DNA of 64,000 nucleotides from Sycobia sp. Sy_11 (taxonomy: Eukaryota; Arthropoda; Insecta; Hymenoptera; Epichrysomallidae), in contig JACCIC010000135.1 of assembly GCA_018907035.1 (NCBI GenBank), forward strand, positions 1,171,001 to 1,235,000, written 5' to 3'. How positions within the stretch are numbered: position 1 is the first letter of the stretch; each line of letters starts with the position of its first letter. This document shows, piece by piece, positions 11,901-22,844 of the stretch. The translations under genes and the position numbers were made by a program. Below the pieces are notes generated by a model. That model had not been told where the DNA came from. It did not search any database and saw only the letters and a program-made list of their open reading frames with translations.

Positions 11901-11948
<48 letters not shown>

Positions 11949-12995
11949 GTACAATTTCATGATTTTGATTTCTTTGAAGAATACATTGAAAACTATTTTT
12001 TACCTAATCGGTTCTCAAAGAGTCAATCCAAAGGTTGCGCTCTGATTCGCAGTCAAAAGCGTTAGCTACTAATGTACTATATATTGTACGTGATATAGCT
12101 CTACTTCCTTCTTAATCATTGGTAACAATAATTGTTAAACCTATAAGCTTCAATGTTATGCTGACTTTTAACTTTCTCTATCAATTCGTTTTGGACATTA
12201 CAATTGTATTTTTTTGAACGAATGTATAAACGAATGAATTTTTGAATAATTTTTTGATTATTATTATATGAATACAATTTTCAAAATAATACACATATAT
12301 GCTCAGTCGTTCCTTACAAATACGACACAAAAAACTTGCGGTACGAAGAATTTAATCACGAAAACCATGAAGGATTCGTATCTTTTTTTTGTTTTTAACA
12401 GAACATATTAAATAAATATTGTAGATTTTACTAATGTTCGTTGTAAAATTTGTCTACTTTTATTATTACACATACTTTATTTATTGCACATTTTTCTATG
12501 AAAATTGTATTTCCCGATGCTAAGTGATAAATAAGAAAAATGATTTTTTCTACTGCGATAAGATTACTGGTTTATATTCAGATTTTATAAGCTCCGAATA
12601 GATATTCTAAGTTCTAAATATTCTTACAGAATGTTTTAGAAATTAATGGGTTAGTGTATAACATATATATATATATATATATATATTTATTAAAGAATAA
12701 TTTTTAATTATCTTTACCATATTAGTAATATGTATCGTCTTGAATATTAATATTTGTTATCAGAAAAGTTATTATAAAAGACGTTTTATATTTATAAAAG
12801 TTATTATAAAAAAATGCATTTCAATATTGCCATATGTACGTACTGGCAACTTATTATCGAACTTTGAGATGCTACATTTTACTCGCAACTACTCGCGACA
12901 GAGCAAGGCAATGAAATATGATACTGAAATAAAAAGCTTTGATAAGAAACGTTCTTTCGTGTATAACATCGAGCGCTACATAGACGTAGTATATA

Positions 12996-13047
<52 letters not shown>

Positions 13048-13197
13048 TGGGAGCTATTCGTACAATTTTCACTGTGGATACGTTCCTGAAATGTCGGTAG
13101 TGCAGAACATTGATTTTAGTTCTCTAACTTGACGCAAAATTTTTCTCTATGAGGCACATCGCGATCGATCACTTCCTGTAATTGTGAGGAATACTCT
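11901..13197. other. AT-rich spacer with (TA)n tracts
   Basis: TA runs occur at 11901-11944, 12661-12687 and about 12991-13044. A fragment near 12808-12860 (GCATTTCAATATTGCCATAT) recurs in diverged form near 25663-25710, an unidentified dispersed repeat. No gene is supported. Confidence 0.6.
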
Positions 13198-13351
13198 TAA
13201 GAATATTTAATCTGACAACATTGTTTCGGTTATGATATCATTATCAAGGATCGATACAAAGTGTGATTAATTTGTAAAACACTTTGTATCGATCTTTGAT
13301 AATGGCATCATAGCCGAAATAATTAAACATTGTCAGAATAAATATTCTTAA
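13198..13351. repeat. Hairpin MITE, 154 bp
   Basis: Arms 13198-13264 and 13280-13351 are imperfect reverse complements. The best matched part is the inner TCGATACAAAGTGT/ACACTTTGTATCGA. The loop is about 15 bp. No coding capacity. Confidence 0.8.
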
Positions 13352-14440
13352 CATTGTGAAACAATCCAAGTGTTTGAATTTATAATTTACCTTATATTAT
13401 GAACACCTTCATCTTCTAAATAAAAAATTTAAAAGTCTCTAAACCCTCTCATGTAAATTACACCTATAAAAGCACGTTATAAAAACTGTAATACTCTCTC
13501 ACGCGTCAATTAACATTCTCAGTCGATATCCTACTTATGATGGAGTTATATGGAGGATAGAGCAGTGGTGAGGGGGAGATAAATAACCCCCGTGTACTAC
13601 GCGCGCACGCCTTTGAAGCGCTGGTTTGACTCTAAGCTTTCAAAAAGCCAATCGCCAGATGTTGCTTTTTGAGATCGAACGACTAGATCAGCAATACAGT
13701 TAAGAACCCTTGTAGGCGAAGAAAAAAATTGTACACTTACCGCGCAGCGCACGACCGTGATCCAAACCGCTTCAGTTTAACTTAATTGTAGTTTTATTAC
13801 CCTTACCCGTGGGCAGTATCGCAGTTTTTTGCCGTACTTTTTATTGTTCTTTCATTCACTCTTTGTTCAGTTTTCGCCTCAGTTTTATTTTACTGAGGTA
13901 AGAAAATTGAAAATGCTGCTTTTTTAAAAGTGTACAGTCACTTATCAATAAATTCTTTAGAAAAGCTCTGCATGTCTTGTAATAAATCTGCCAAACTATT
14001 TCATTACTGCCGTTATACATTTCCAATTTTTAATATTTTTTTTAATTTTAATTTTATCTATTTGCAAATAAAATTTTTTTAAATAAAACCGGATAATCTA
14101 TTATTATAAAATTGCCTTTGCTGAAAAAGATAAAATGAAATTTTTTCTTAGTTAAAACAATTACAAGTTTATTGAATAATTTTTGAATAATTTTTCTAAA
14201 TTATTAATTATTTCAAAAATTCATGAAAGAATATAAATCATCGTTCTATTTGATTTTTTCCGAGTTAATTAATTATTGCTATTTTACATTGATCAAAATT
14301 AAAATATAACAATGATAATTGTTTATTTTTTAATAAATTACAGTTGTCATAATTATAACATATAAACTGCATAAGTTATTGAATTTTTGTTCTATTCGTA
14401 CAAAATCATATCATATGATATGATACCATATCATATCATA
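13352..14440. other. Intergenic DNA
   Basis: A GC-richer patch at about 13560-13760 sits in AT-rich DNA. No reading frame or RNA gene could be supported. Confidence 0.45.
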
Positions 14441-14445
14441 TCATA

Positions 14446-14492
<47 letters not shown>
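14441..14492. repeat. (TA)n microsatellite
   Basis: TA run of about 45 bp preceded by ATATC/CATAT repeats. Confidence 0.9.
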
Positions 14493-14493
<1 letters not shown>

Positions 14494-14720
14494 TAATTTA
14501 TAAAGACAAAGCGTCTTTTTGTTTGTACACGATAACCGAGAAAACTACTGAACCGATTGTTCTAAAACTCGATATATAGATTCTATATTATCTTGGGAAG
14601 AACATAGGCTATATTTTTTAATTAAAAATCATTTTACTTTCATCAATAGGCTATGTTTTTTTATTGAAAATCATTTTACTTTCATCAATAAATTAAGTTA
14701 AAGGTTTTAACAATCAATTT
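14493..14720 (+). repeat. Probable interspersed repeat with an internal ~50-bp duplication
   Basis: The text AAACTACTGAACCGATT followed by a TATATAGATTCTATATTATC block resembles a motif that is very common in arthropod interspersed repeats. Attribution to a class is inference from memory. A segment of about 50 bp (AGGCTATRTTTTTT to ACTTTCATCAATA) is then tandemly repeated. No coding sequence. Confidence 0.4.
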
Positions 14721-14959
14721 CACCAGCGGTCACTACGTGACATCTTAAATCACGAACATGAACTCAAAGTAGTTCGCTTAGAGTATTAATATCAGGACAG
14801 CTCAAACCAATGTTCATATCCAACTTTGGGATTCGTTTTCTAAAGAAGGTGTGACGTTAGTCGATATTACTTTTTTTGTTCTTCAGATTCATCTGGCACT
14901 ACTCTCACACCTTATGGACATCTTTTGATTTTTGTAAATTTTATTTTCTCTTACGTGGG

Positions 14960-14965
<6 letters not shown>

Positions 14966-15004
<39 letters not shown>
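14966..15004. repeat. (CT)n microsatellite
   Basis: CT run of about 38 bp. Confidence 0.95.
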
Positions 15005-15008
<4 letters not shown>

Positions 15009-15201
15009 CTCTGTTTTTCTTTCTCCTTCTCTTATAAAATGGTTTTGTATGCCAAATCATACTGAATATAGTTTATGACGGCAAATTATTTTTTTATTTT
15101 TACACATAATATTACTTTGAAAATTGTGACAATAGACTGTTTTTTTAGTTTGAACAAAAGGAATGGTGGCAAAATAGGGTTCTACTACCAACACCTCGAA
15201 A

Positions 15202-15204
<3 letters not shown>

Positions 15205-15269
<65 letters not shown>
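15205..15269. repeat. (TA)n microsatellite
   Basis: Pure TA run of about 65 bp, among the longest in the window. It produces artificial Tyr-Ile open frames on both strands. Confidence 0.95.
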
Positions 15270-15272
<3 letters not shown>

Positions 15273-15404
15273 CACTTCTGCATAAAAAGGCAATATCTAT
15301 GGTCTACTTAAAAAATATACTATTCGCATACCATTTTGTTGGAATTTCAGTTGGCATCACTACTAAAATATTCACGGTATTTAATTGAAAAAATGGAAAT
15401 ATAC

Positions 15405-15405
<1 letters not shown>

Positions 15406-15442
<37 letters not shown>
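15406..15442. repeat. (TA)n microsatellite
   Basis: Pure TA run of about 36 bp. Confidence 0.95.
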
Positions 15443-15445
<3 letters not shown>

Positions 15446-15519
15446 ATGTATATTATATTATACATATTATATATACACATTTTAAATACGGTTTCTATTG
15501 AGAAATATTGTATTGGTGT

Positions 15520-15967
15520 GTACAGGTGGTTGATTAAGATATCACGTTACCTCAAGATGATTTCTATAGGCAGTTGTGTGTTCGAATGATAGAATGCGAT
15601 GTCCATGTGTCTTTGGGAAATTTCTATGGGGAATATTGTATTTAGTTGATAGAAAACGACGTCCAGGTATGAGGAAATCAACTCCTATGGGAAGATTCGT
15701 CTTGGGACGGTAAAATACGATATCTAGGGCTTTCCGAACGACTTCTACGAAGAGTATTGTGTTTAGTCGTTAGGAAGCAATGCTAGCTTTCTCGGGGTGT
15801 CTTCTATTGGGACTATCGTGTTTAGTTAGTAGGAAACGATGTTCAGGTATATTGGGACAACTTCAACGGGGAGTTTCGTGTTCGAATGATAGAATGCGAT
15901 ATCCAGGTGTTTTGCAACGACTTATACGGGGAATTTCGTTAGTTCGGGCGGTAGAAGACGATGTCTA

Positions 15968-15968
<1 letters not shown>
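15520..15968 (+). repeat. Minisatellite array, ~62-bp unit, about 7 copies
   Basis: Degenerate tandem units recur about every 62 bp. Recognisable cores are ACTTCTACGGGGA, GTTTAGT and GATAGAATGCGATGTCCAGG, seen near 15583, 15645, 15708, 15770, 15831, 15893 and 15952. Units are strongly diverged from each other, so the array is old. The same unit family occurs in reverse orientation at 19030-19490. Confidence 0.75.
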
Positions 15969-15969
<1 letters not shown>

Positions 15970-16006
<37 letters not shown>

Positions 16007-16030
16007 ATATATAAATATATATATATATAT
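15970..16030. repeat. (TA)n microsatellite
   Basis: TA run with a few interruptions. It directly abuts the first base of the TIR element at 16031. Confidence 0.9.
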
Positions 16031-16354
16031 CGGATGTTCCAAAATTAATTAGGTAGATTACCATGACAGTACAGATTGCGGGAATGTAAACACAATAATA
16101 AAATTAACTTCAAGTAACTTGTTGTTAGTTTTCGAGTTATTAACTAATGCTTAATAGCCAATAAAAAACGCAGAACTAGGATTTTCGACCGATAGGCTGG
16201 AACTAGAAAATGAAGACTTTAACTCTCGCGGACTTCGAAAGAAATGGGCAGATAAGAGCACTGATTTTTTTTTGATAACAAGATAGCTTGTCGTGGTTCA
16301 GTCATTGGTCCACCTTCTCGCAGTAATGGGAGAGATCATGAGAGAGAAAGACAG

Positions 16355-16388
16355 AGAGAGAACGAGAGAGAGAAAGAGACAGAGAGAG

Positions 16389-16422
<34 letters not shown>
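16355..16422. repeat. (GA)n microsatellite inside TIR element
   Basis: GA-rich run, pure in its second half. Copy 2 of the element carries a similar run at the corresponding place. Confidence 0.9.
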
Positions 16423-16424
<2 letters not shown>

Positions 16425-16888
16425 AACATCTTTTTATCGCACATTTTTTTGTACGCTCGCTGTGGTGGGTGTATAAAAATTATACGAAGTAAAACTGATT
16501 TTTATTTTCCTAGGCAGACCTGGACGTATAATTCGATATACGGAACATGATACCGGATATCGGAAATCCAGAACGCGAACGCATGATTCACATGTTTAAA
16601 CATTGTTGGACAAACCGAAGCTAAGTTTATCACCGAAACCAGACGCGACGAAGGACCGAATGTACGCCTTTCCCGACCCCTCTCACTTTTTCACCATGAT
16701 CAGTTTTCTCGCTATAGAAAAAAATACAATCAATACTCATTGCTGCCGATTTCTTTCAGAGTCCGTGAGAATCTCCGCTTGCATTATTTGGTTCCAGATT
16801 CTTGAGCGAAAATCCAAATACTGCGTTCTTAACTGGCCGTTGAACATTGGTTAATAACTCGAAAACTAACAACTAGTTACTTAAAGTT

Positions 16889-17096
16889 GAGGCCTACGAA
16901 GGCTCGATTGCTAGAGCGAAGGACTAGTAACTTGGTGATCCGATTTCAAATCGCGGTTTCGGCCGATTGACACAAGCACCGCTGTAATAATTTACATGTG
17001 CTTTGTCTACAAACACATCGTAGACCTGATGTCGCTGATTAGTATCGATATTTTGAAGCATAAATAAAGCGACGTTAAATAACATAATAAAAAAAA
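16889..17096 (+). mobile_element. tRNA-derived SINE, 208 bp, with 14-bp target duplication
   Basis: The 5' part has a tRNA-like A box (GGCTCGATTGCTAGAGCG) and B box (GATTTCAAATC) at proper spacing. An unrelated body follows and the element ends in an A-rich tail (AATAATAAAAAAAA). The flanks AGTTACTTAAAGTT at 16875-16888 and 17097-17110 are identical, a clear target-site duplication made by LINE-type retrotransposition. The 3' end shares a GTCGCT...GCGAC hairpin and a TTAAATAA tail with the I-clade LINE of this window. Confidence 0.85.
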
Positions 17097-17468
17097 AGTT
17101 ACTTAAAGTTAATTTTCTTATTGTATTATATTTCCACAATCTATATAATCATGGTAATCTGTCTAATTAATTTTAGGACACTCGGTATATCCCAACTGGC
17201 ATGTTATATGTATTACAAATTTTCGGATATGATAGATAAATTATTCTATATTATTATAAATGTTATTATTATACGCAGTATTTAGATAATAGTACATTTA
17301 AGAATTTATATGAGTATTGCGACAGTAACAATTACATTCCTATCTCGTCAAGTTTCCTTGACAAGCACTTCAAATGAAATTTGTTTGAACATTAAATTTG
17401 AAATATTAAAAATACAATGTGTTATGTGCGTTTACTAATGAATTACGAAAAGTAATTACTATTCATAT

Positions 17469-18530
17469 TAGGAGGCGAACTTAGTTTCCGATCTTTTTTA
17501 ACAGGAAAAGGACATTAATGATAGAAAATGGATACACGTTAGCTTAATCAAAATGTTTTCCGTCATTTTATACTACTTTTTCCCATTTTGAAATATGTCG
17601 ATAGCGTGGCGAAAGAACGATGGCAGTTTCGAGGCGATCCAATCATCCACAAATTTTCGCACTTCTTGAACATATCAAAAGTGCATATCTACGAGGTCAT
17701 GCTACATCGATCTGAATAGGTCGTAATCAGAAGACACTATGTCTGGAGAGTTCGCTGGGTATGGAAACACTTCCCATTTGAGCTTCAACAGAATATCTTT
17801 GACGGCTTGCGCAACATATAACCGAGAGTTCTCATGTAAGAGAATGACATTACGCCAATAACTCGCGATTGATGATCTATGTTCGATCAATTTCTGTTGC
17901 AAATCAATCAGTTGGCGTTTGTATATCTCTGCAGTGACAGATTTATTCGGTTTTAACAGCTCGTAGTACAGCACATCCTGTTGGATCCACCAAATGCATA
18001 ACAGTACCTTTTGGCTGTGGATGTTCCATTTTGGTGACGATGTGGATGGTTGGCCTGAGTTCAGCCATGACTTTTTGCACTTAAGATTGGCATAGTATAC
18101 CCACTTTTTATCACCAGTCACAATACGCCACAGAAAACTCTTCTTGTTTGCATGGCAAGCAAAGACTGTGCGATCTTGTATCGATTCATAATGGCACTTT
18201 CGGTCAAATCGTTGACATTCATTTTCTGCCGCATGATTTTACCACTTCTCTGTCAATAACTCCTAGCTTATTAACGATTTTTTTCTGCGTTCGAGCTGAG
18301 TTTTCGTCCAATAATGTTTGCAATTCTCTATCTTCAAACTTTTTCGGTTGTCCAGAACGTTCTATATCATTAACATCAGTATCTCCACTTCTAAACCGCT
18401 GAAGCCACTCTTTACATATTTTTACATGTTGTAGGCGATGGAACTTGTCCGCCATAACATTCTTGAAACAATCGATAATTTTCTACTAAACTTTATTTCA
18501 AATCAAAATAGTACATCAATAGTGTTGTTT
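17469..18530 (-). pseudogene. Degenerate mariner, copy A of a second family
   Basis: Transposase pieces lie on the minus strand in the order 18455-18219 (helix-turn-helix part, WLQRFRSGDTDVND and DRELQTLLDE) and 18121-17702 (catalytic part, MTGDKKWVYY, LLHENSRLYV and SPDIVSSDYDLF). Stops and shifts separate them, and the second catalytic motif has Glu in place of Asp (HEN for HDN). The 3' terminal repeat begins near 17469 with TAGGAGGCGAACTTAG. The 5' terminal repeat is not recognisable; the element abuts the sequence described at 18520-18704. Confidence 0.8.
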
Positions 18531-18704
18531 TACTTTTATTATATTATTAATACTCAACGATAAATTTAGAAAGATATGAGATTTCATTATTTTTTATTTA
18601 GCATGTATTAAAAATAATTAATGTAATTCATATGAATAAATTTATCTAATAAGTAATATTGAACTTCAAGAAAATGTATCAACTATCATTTTAAAGAAAG
18701 AAAT
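18520..18704 (-). repeat. Segment shared with 43013-43205
   Basis: About 185 bp match the reverse complement of 43013-43205, for example ACGATAAATTTAGAAAG and TCATATGAATNAAT. In both places the segment directly follows the 3' end of a mariner of the same family (copies B and C). Mariner and neighbour were therefore copied together, or mariner sits in a larger repeat. Confidence 0.7.
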
Positions 18705-19015
18705 ATTCGGAGACTCGCTTAATATCCGAACTTTTTTAACGGACAACGGACATTTATGATGGGCAATGCGTACACGTTAGCTTAATCAAATTATTTTCCG
18801 TTATTTTCTACTATTTTTTCTCATGTTTCTGGCAATATGGCGATACCATGGCGAATGAACGATGTGGGTTTCGAGGCAATCCAATCATCCACAAATTTTC
18901 GCACTTCTTGAACAAGTCGGAAATGCGTATCAACGAGGTTGTGCTGCATCGATCTGAATAGCTGATAATCAGAAGACGCTACGAGATCAAACAATGAAGT
19001 AATGCGACCCATTTT
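18705..19015 (-). pseudogene. mariner copy B, 3' fragment
   Basis: The terminal repeat CGGAGACTCGCTTAATATCC starts near 18705, followed on the minus strand by the C-terminal part of a transposase (19012-18824: SSDYQLFRSMQHNLVDTHF and HGIAILPET). The rest of the element is missing and the minisatellite array begins just beyond. Confidence 0.75.
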
Positions 19016-19029
19016 ATTACCGATTTTGA

Positions 19030-19490
19030 AAAATCGTCCTGACGCACTTTTTTATCGTATTCTATTGTCCGGAACCAATTCTGTGGAAGCCATCTGGGCA
19101 CACCTATTTAAGTAGTTCGGAGAAATCTGGACATCGGATTTTACCATCCAAATAGGAAGGTTCCCGCTGAAAACGTCCGGACACACCTCAAGATCGTATT
19201 TTAAAGTCCGAAGACAAACATTACGTAAAAGTCGTTTGGAGATAGCGGGGTATCGTATTCTAATATTTAAACATGAAACTGCCCTCAGAAGTCTTCCCGA
19301 AAACCTATTAATCGTTTTCTAACGTTCGATCACGATCTCCCTATAGAAGTCGTCTTGACACACATCGTCATAGTATTCTATCTTACGTAGTCAGTTCCGC
19401 AGAAGCCGTCTCGGACATACCTCAATATTGTATTATACCGCCCAAACACGAAACAACAATATTTTCGCGTAGAAGTCGTATGTAAGATGT
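19030..19490 (-). repeat. Minisatellite array, ~60-bp unit, about 7 copies, inverted
   Basis: Read on the minus strand, the units show GACTTCT, GTTTAAATATTAGAATACGAT and similar blocks at a period of about 60 bp. They are the same family as 15520-15968 but oriented the opposite way. The two arrays bracket 3 kb of transposons. Confidence 0.7.
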
Positions 19491-20799
19491 ATAGAGGAAC
19501 CAGGGGCGGTATGAGTATGAGAATGTTTTTTATGTTTTATATAAGTTTTCACAAGGCTGTGAATGGGCTAAATAGTTAGAATAATGCTTCAACAAGTAAA
19601 TGAACACAAATGACATAGTAAAAATAAATTATTTTGAATAGATAAAAGCAGTGTTTGAAACAGTTTCAGAAAATCCATTCTGCCTCAACTATGTTGTGGT
19701 ATGGGTTGGGCATTGTGGCGGTATGGGCTCTACCTTTTGTAATGGGTTTGAGCTGCGGAATAAAGGAAGTTTAAGATGTCAAAAATTTAATAAATTATTA
19801 GTACATTACAATTGAATAATAAAATACAATTACAACAGTTAATAAAATATTAAACAATTATTAATAAATTAAAAAATTACTTTAGTTAGTTACTTTGGAT
19901 AAATATTTCGTAGCCAAGAGAAAGAAGAATATTTTATTTTAATAACCATTAATTTTTTAAAATTAAATTTTAAAAAGTTTTAATCTGATTTTGAATAAAA
20001 TAATTATTAATATAAAACAGAAGAAATATGGTATGAATGCAGAATTTTTTCTTTTTAATTTATAAAATACATGGATAATTTTTTACATTAATAACAATAA
20101 ATTTTATTCAATGATGTTGTATTGCAAATAATCTTCATTTTAACAACAACAACAATAACATCTCTTCAGGGAGATAAAAAACAGGTATAAAACAGGCATG
20201 TTTTTAAGAAAAATTTCTCGCGACACGGATACAGCTGGATCACCTAGTCAATTGGCATATAATAATGTATCATTTGAACAATATTTTCTTAAATTTTCAT
20301 TGAAAAATATTGAAAATTAAGAGAATGACAGTGAATCTCCGGCGGCTCCTCAAGAAAAAGTGGTTTTGCGGTGTACACGATTACGCACCACAGAATCATC
20401 GGAATCTCAAAATCCAGAGTGCATTCTTCAAAGAAGATGTTTCCTCAGGTAACGCTGTCGAGTTTTTTTTTAATTTTAGAATTATTGGTAGCCCTAAGAT
20501 GCTAAAAATCCGATTTTTGCTATAAAAGATTAAGAATTAAAAAAAACAACCTATTGTAAAATTAAGAATTAATAAAAATAACCAAAAAACTCGATAGTGT
20601 TACATGATGAATTATGTACTGTACAAAATTTCAAACCGACCGGTTCAGTAAATTTTGTGTGAGGATGTACATCGACTTCAAAAATGGCAGTTTTCCAGAA
20701 ACGGCTTAAAAATTTTGTAAACTAAAAAATTCACAATAAAATTTTATAATTCTTTCAAGCTCATATAGACTTATCAATACCAGATCGATATAGCAAAAT
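19491..20799. other. AT-rich intergenic DNA
   Basis: No gene could be firmly supported. A GC-richer segment at about 20310-20460 ends at a possible splice donor (TCAG/GTAACG) and could be a stray exon, but nothing else backs it. Confidence 0.4.
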
Positions 20800-21520
20800 G
20801 CTTTCATCTACATGGTCTAAAGCATCTTTTTGTATTTGTCTACGTAAAACTCTTCCTTCTTTACTGTCGTGTGACGCTTGTTCCTCTGCTCTATTTATTC
20901 GTAACTCGTCAATTTATCGCGCCCATTCGTGGGAACTTGACCCTGTACTGATTTGGATCTTTTTCATAATGGCTAATTGAGAAAAAGAACCTTCATTGAA
21001 AGTGCATGCCGCTATATTAACTGCAATTTCAACAATTGTAGAGGTACCACTCACTGACTTTGGAGAGATTTTCCAAATTAGCTGATTGAGGCTTTTATTA
21101 TTATTTTGCGTAAAACCTCCAAGACATCGCTGCAAGAGTTCGTCTTTACTCAAGTCCTCATAAATGGTTTTAATAGCTCTAAGAACTTCAGTAGGAAGTG
21201 TGGTATAGCTGTGTTTAAAGGAGTTTAGAGCATTTGAAACTGCATTTTTTTGCCATTCGCACCAACAGTCTACGCCATTTGGGCATTTGTTGTGCTGTGG
21301 GTTTTCGTTGGTAGAGCTATAATGATAATAAGTAGTCCAAATTGCATTTTTCATCTTCTCAATTGAATCATGATTACGTCGAATAGCCAGTGCATAGTAA
21401 ATCGTCAATTTATCATTTTCGTACTAAGCTTCCCTTTGCCAAAAAGGCTTTTTCTTTTTACGACTTTTCCTGTCTTAGTTTTTGTGTCAACTATGCTTTT
21501 ATGTACGTATGTACTGGCTG
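20800..21520 (-). pseudogene. Mutator-like transposase C-terminal fragment
   Basis: From about 21500 down to 20914 the minus strand encodes a protein with GKGKLSTKM, ALAIRRNHDSIEKMK, a His/Cys cluster (HNKCPNGVDCWCEW), LSKDELLQRCLGGFTQNNN and a C-terminal part running on past 20914. This order matches proteins annotated in insects as Mutator-like transposases; the assignment rests on remembered motifs. There is a one-base shift near 21410 between the first two motifs. The catalytic N-terminal region is absent, so this is a relic. Confidence 0.55.
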
Positions 21521-22199
21521 TATGGCTCAAATAGATAAGAAATGTCCAAAAAGATGCTTTCAATAAGAAATGAATGTAGGATTTATAAATCAAAACAATC
21601 GCTCTTCAAGTAAGCGCGCCGCACAATTGTCAAGCAGAATTACGTATATGTAAAAATCCTACTTGGAGCAAGGAATGTTCAAATACTCACAACTTTTTCA
21701 ATTTTACTCCGATTAACTTGAAATTTCGACACAATATTCTTAAGATATAAAGCATTTGTTTAAAAAAATTTTAAAAAATGGCCAAAGACGTTTAAATACT
21801 TTATCTCCTTATTATATATTTATCGAGTTAAATAAAAACATTGTTAAACAGTTTCGAGAGAGAGGGAGGGAATAGCAGAAGAAAATTTGTAACATAAATG
21901 CGACTCACGATGGAGAAGTAAAGCTAAAACTGGCCATGCGCATTGTTTCATACAGAGCGCACAACCGAAATACAGCGCTGAAATTTAAAATCGGACACAT
22001 AAACATGGATATCTGAAATTACAAGTAATCGGGGATATTCACCCCAACAAGGAAACTATGGGATATGAAAAGAAATGAGCACACAGGCTCAAAGTAAAGT
22101 AAATATAAGATGCCCTTGAATTGTAATAAACTAGTAGAGAAGGAATAAATTAAATCAGTAAGTACTTGACCAGCAAGAGTAATGAAGAAGATCGCACAG
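21521..22199. other. Intergenic DNA
   Basis: No gene could be supported. It is mostly AT-rich with a mixed-composition patch near 21900-22000. Confidence 0.4.
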
Positions 22200-22783
22200 A
22201 TGTCGGCTGCGGACCTCTATAAGGAACTTGAAGCCTGGCTAGACAGCCAGGATACTATTATTTCGAAGCCACGGAGGACGAGATAGGGGACACATACTTT
22301 CTCCAACCTAAACAAGGAGCCGAAATAACAGAGAACCTCAATTATCAGCCGACGGACAAGATAATTCTAGAGGTACGGAAGCCGATAGTCCGCGCATTGA
22401 GATTCCCACCGACTCTTATCACGCTGTCAGCGATCGTATACCAGCAGCGGGACACTTCTTTTCAAGTGTCGCCAAATCCCGTTGTAGCCTTCCAATTTAT
22501 TAAAATTGAAGCGGAGACTCGGTTGAAAACCATAGAAATTCCCAACGGCCCAGAAGTCCAAGTCCCGTCTGATGTAGGGATGTTCTGCGTGAGAGATGGC
22601 GGGCAGCAGCGGAGGATTCAAATGGATAAGGAAGGACGTGTCCGACACATTGGGAAGCCAAAGCGTGAGAGTTTTAAAAAAAAATTTTATTTGTTTTTAT
22701 TTTTTCATTTTTCTCTCGCCTTCTCTTACGATACTATACGTAGGCGTAGTGATTTTGTGTTTATCAGTGTAAAGTTAAAATAA
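22200..22783 (+). pseudogene. Accessory ORF upstream of an LTR, one frameshift
   Basis: An ATG at 22200 opens MSAADLYKELEAWLDSQD. A shift near 22257 is needed to continue through FEATEDEIGDTYF to the main open part (22397-22783: RFPPTLITLSAIVYQQRD, VPSDVGMFCVRDGGQQRR and MDKEGRVRHIG). A hydrophobic C-terminal stretch (FYLFLFFHFSLAFSY) follows a basic patch and might be a membrane segment. I do not recognise the family. It ends about 45 bases before a polypurine tract and LTR, the same place that ORF4 holds in the young gypsy-like element. The two share a weak MDxxxRxVR-type motif near their ends. Confidence 0.45.
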
Positions 22784-22827
22784 AATAATTATATGTTTTT
22801 TCATTTCTTATCCGCGTTTCACTCTCC

Positions 22828-22844
22828 GGGAAGGGAGCGGGAGA
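22828..22844 (+). promoter_or_regulatory. Polypurine tract
   Basis: GGGAAGGGAGCGGGAGA immediately precedes an LTR-like TGTGACG end. Such tracts prime plus-strand DNA synthesis of LTR elements and mark the start of a 3' LTR. The tract at 37003-37017 ends in the same GGGAGA and is also followed by TG. Confidence 0.7.

Larger units (their letters stand above)
16031..17186. mobile_element. Non-autonomous transposon with ~117-bp TIRs, copy 1
   Basis: The left end (CGGATGTTCCAAAATTAATT onward to about 16147) is matched in reverse by the right end (about 16843-17185), giving long imperfect terminal inverted repeats. The right repeat is interrupted by a SINE at 16889-17096. A (GA)n run at about 16355-16422 lies inside and is shared with copy 2 at 43613. 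No intact transposase was found; a short frame reading roughly MKTLALADFERNGQ in copy 2 may be a transposase remnant. The superfamily is uncertain; TA flanks would suit a Tc1/mariner-type element. Confidence 0.7.

Noticed and set aside
12740..13132. 130-codon frame with a Tyr-Ile run
   Set aside because: The length comes from an open (TA)n tract; the flanking residues show no conserved motif. The same applies to frames over other TA runs such as 15057-15311 and 44239-44609.
16293..16550. Arg/Glu repeat protein
   Set aside because: It is translation of a (GA)n microsatellite inside the TIR element; the copy at 43613 does not keep the frame.
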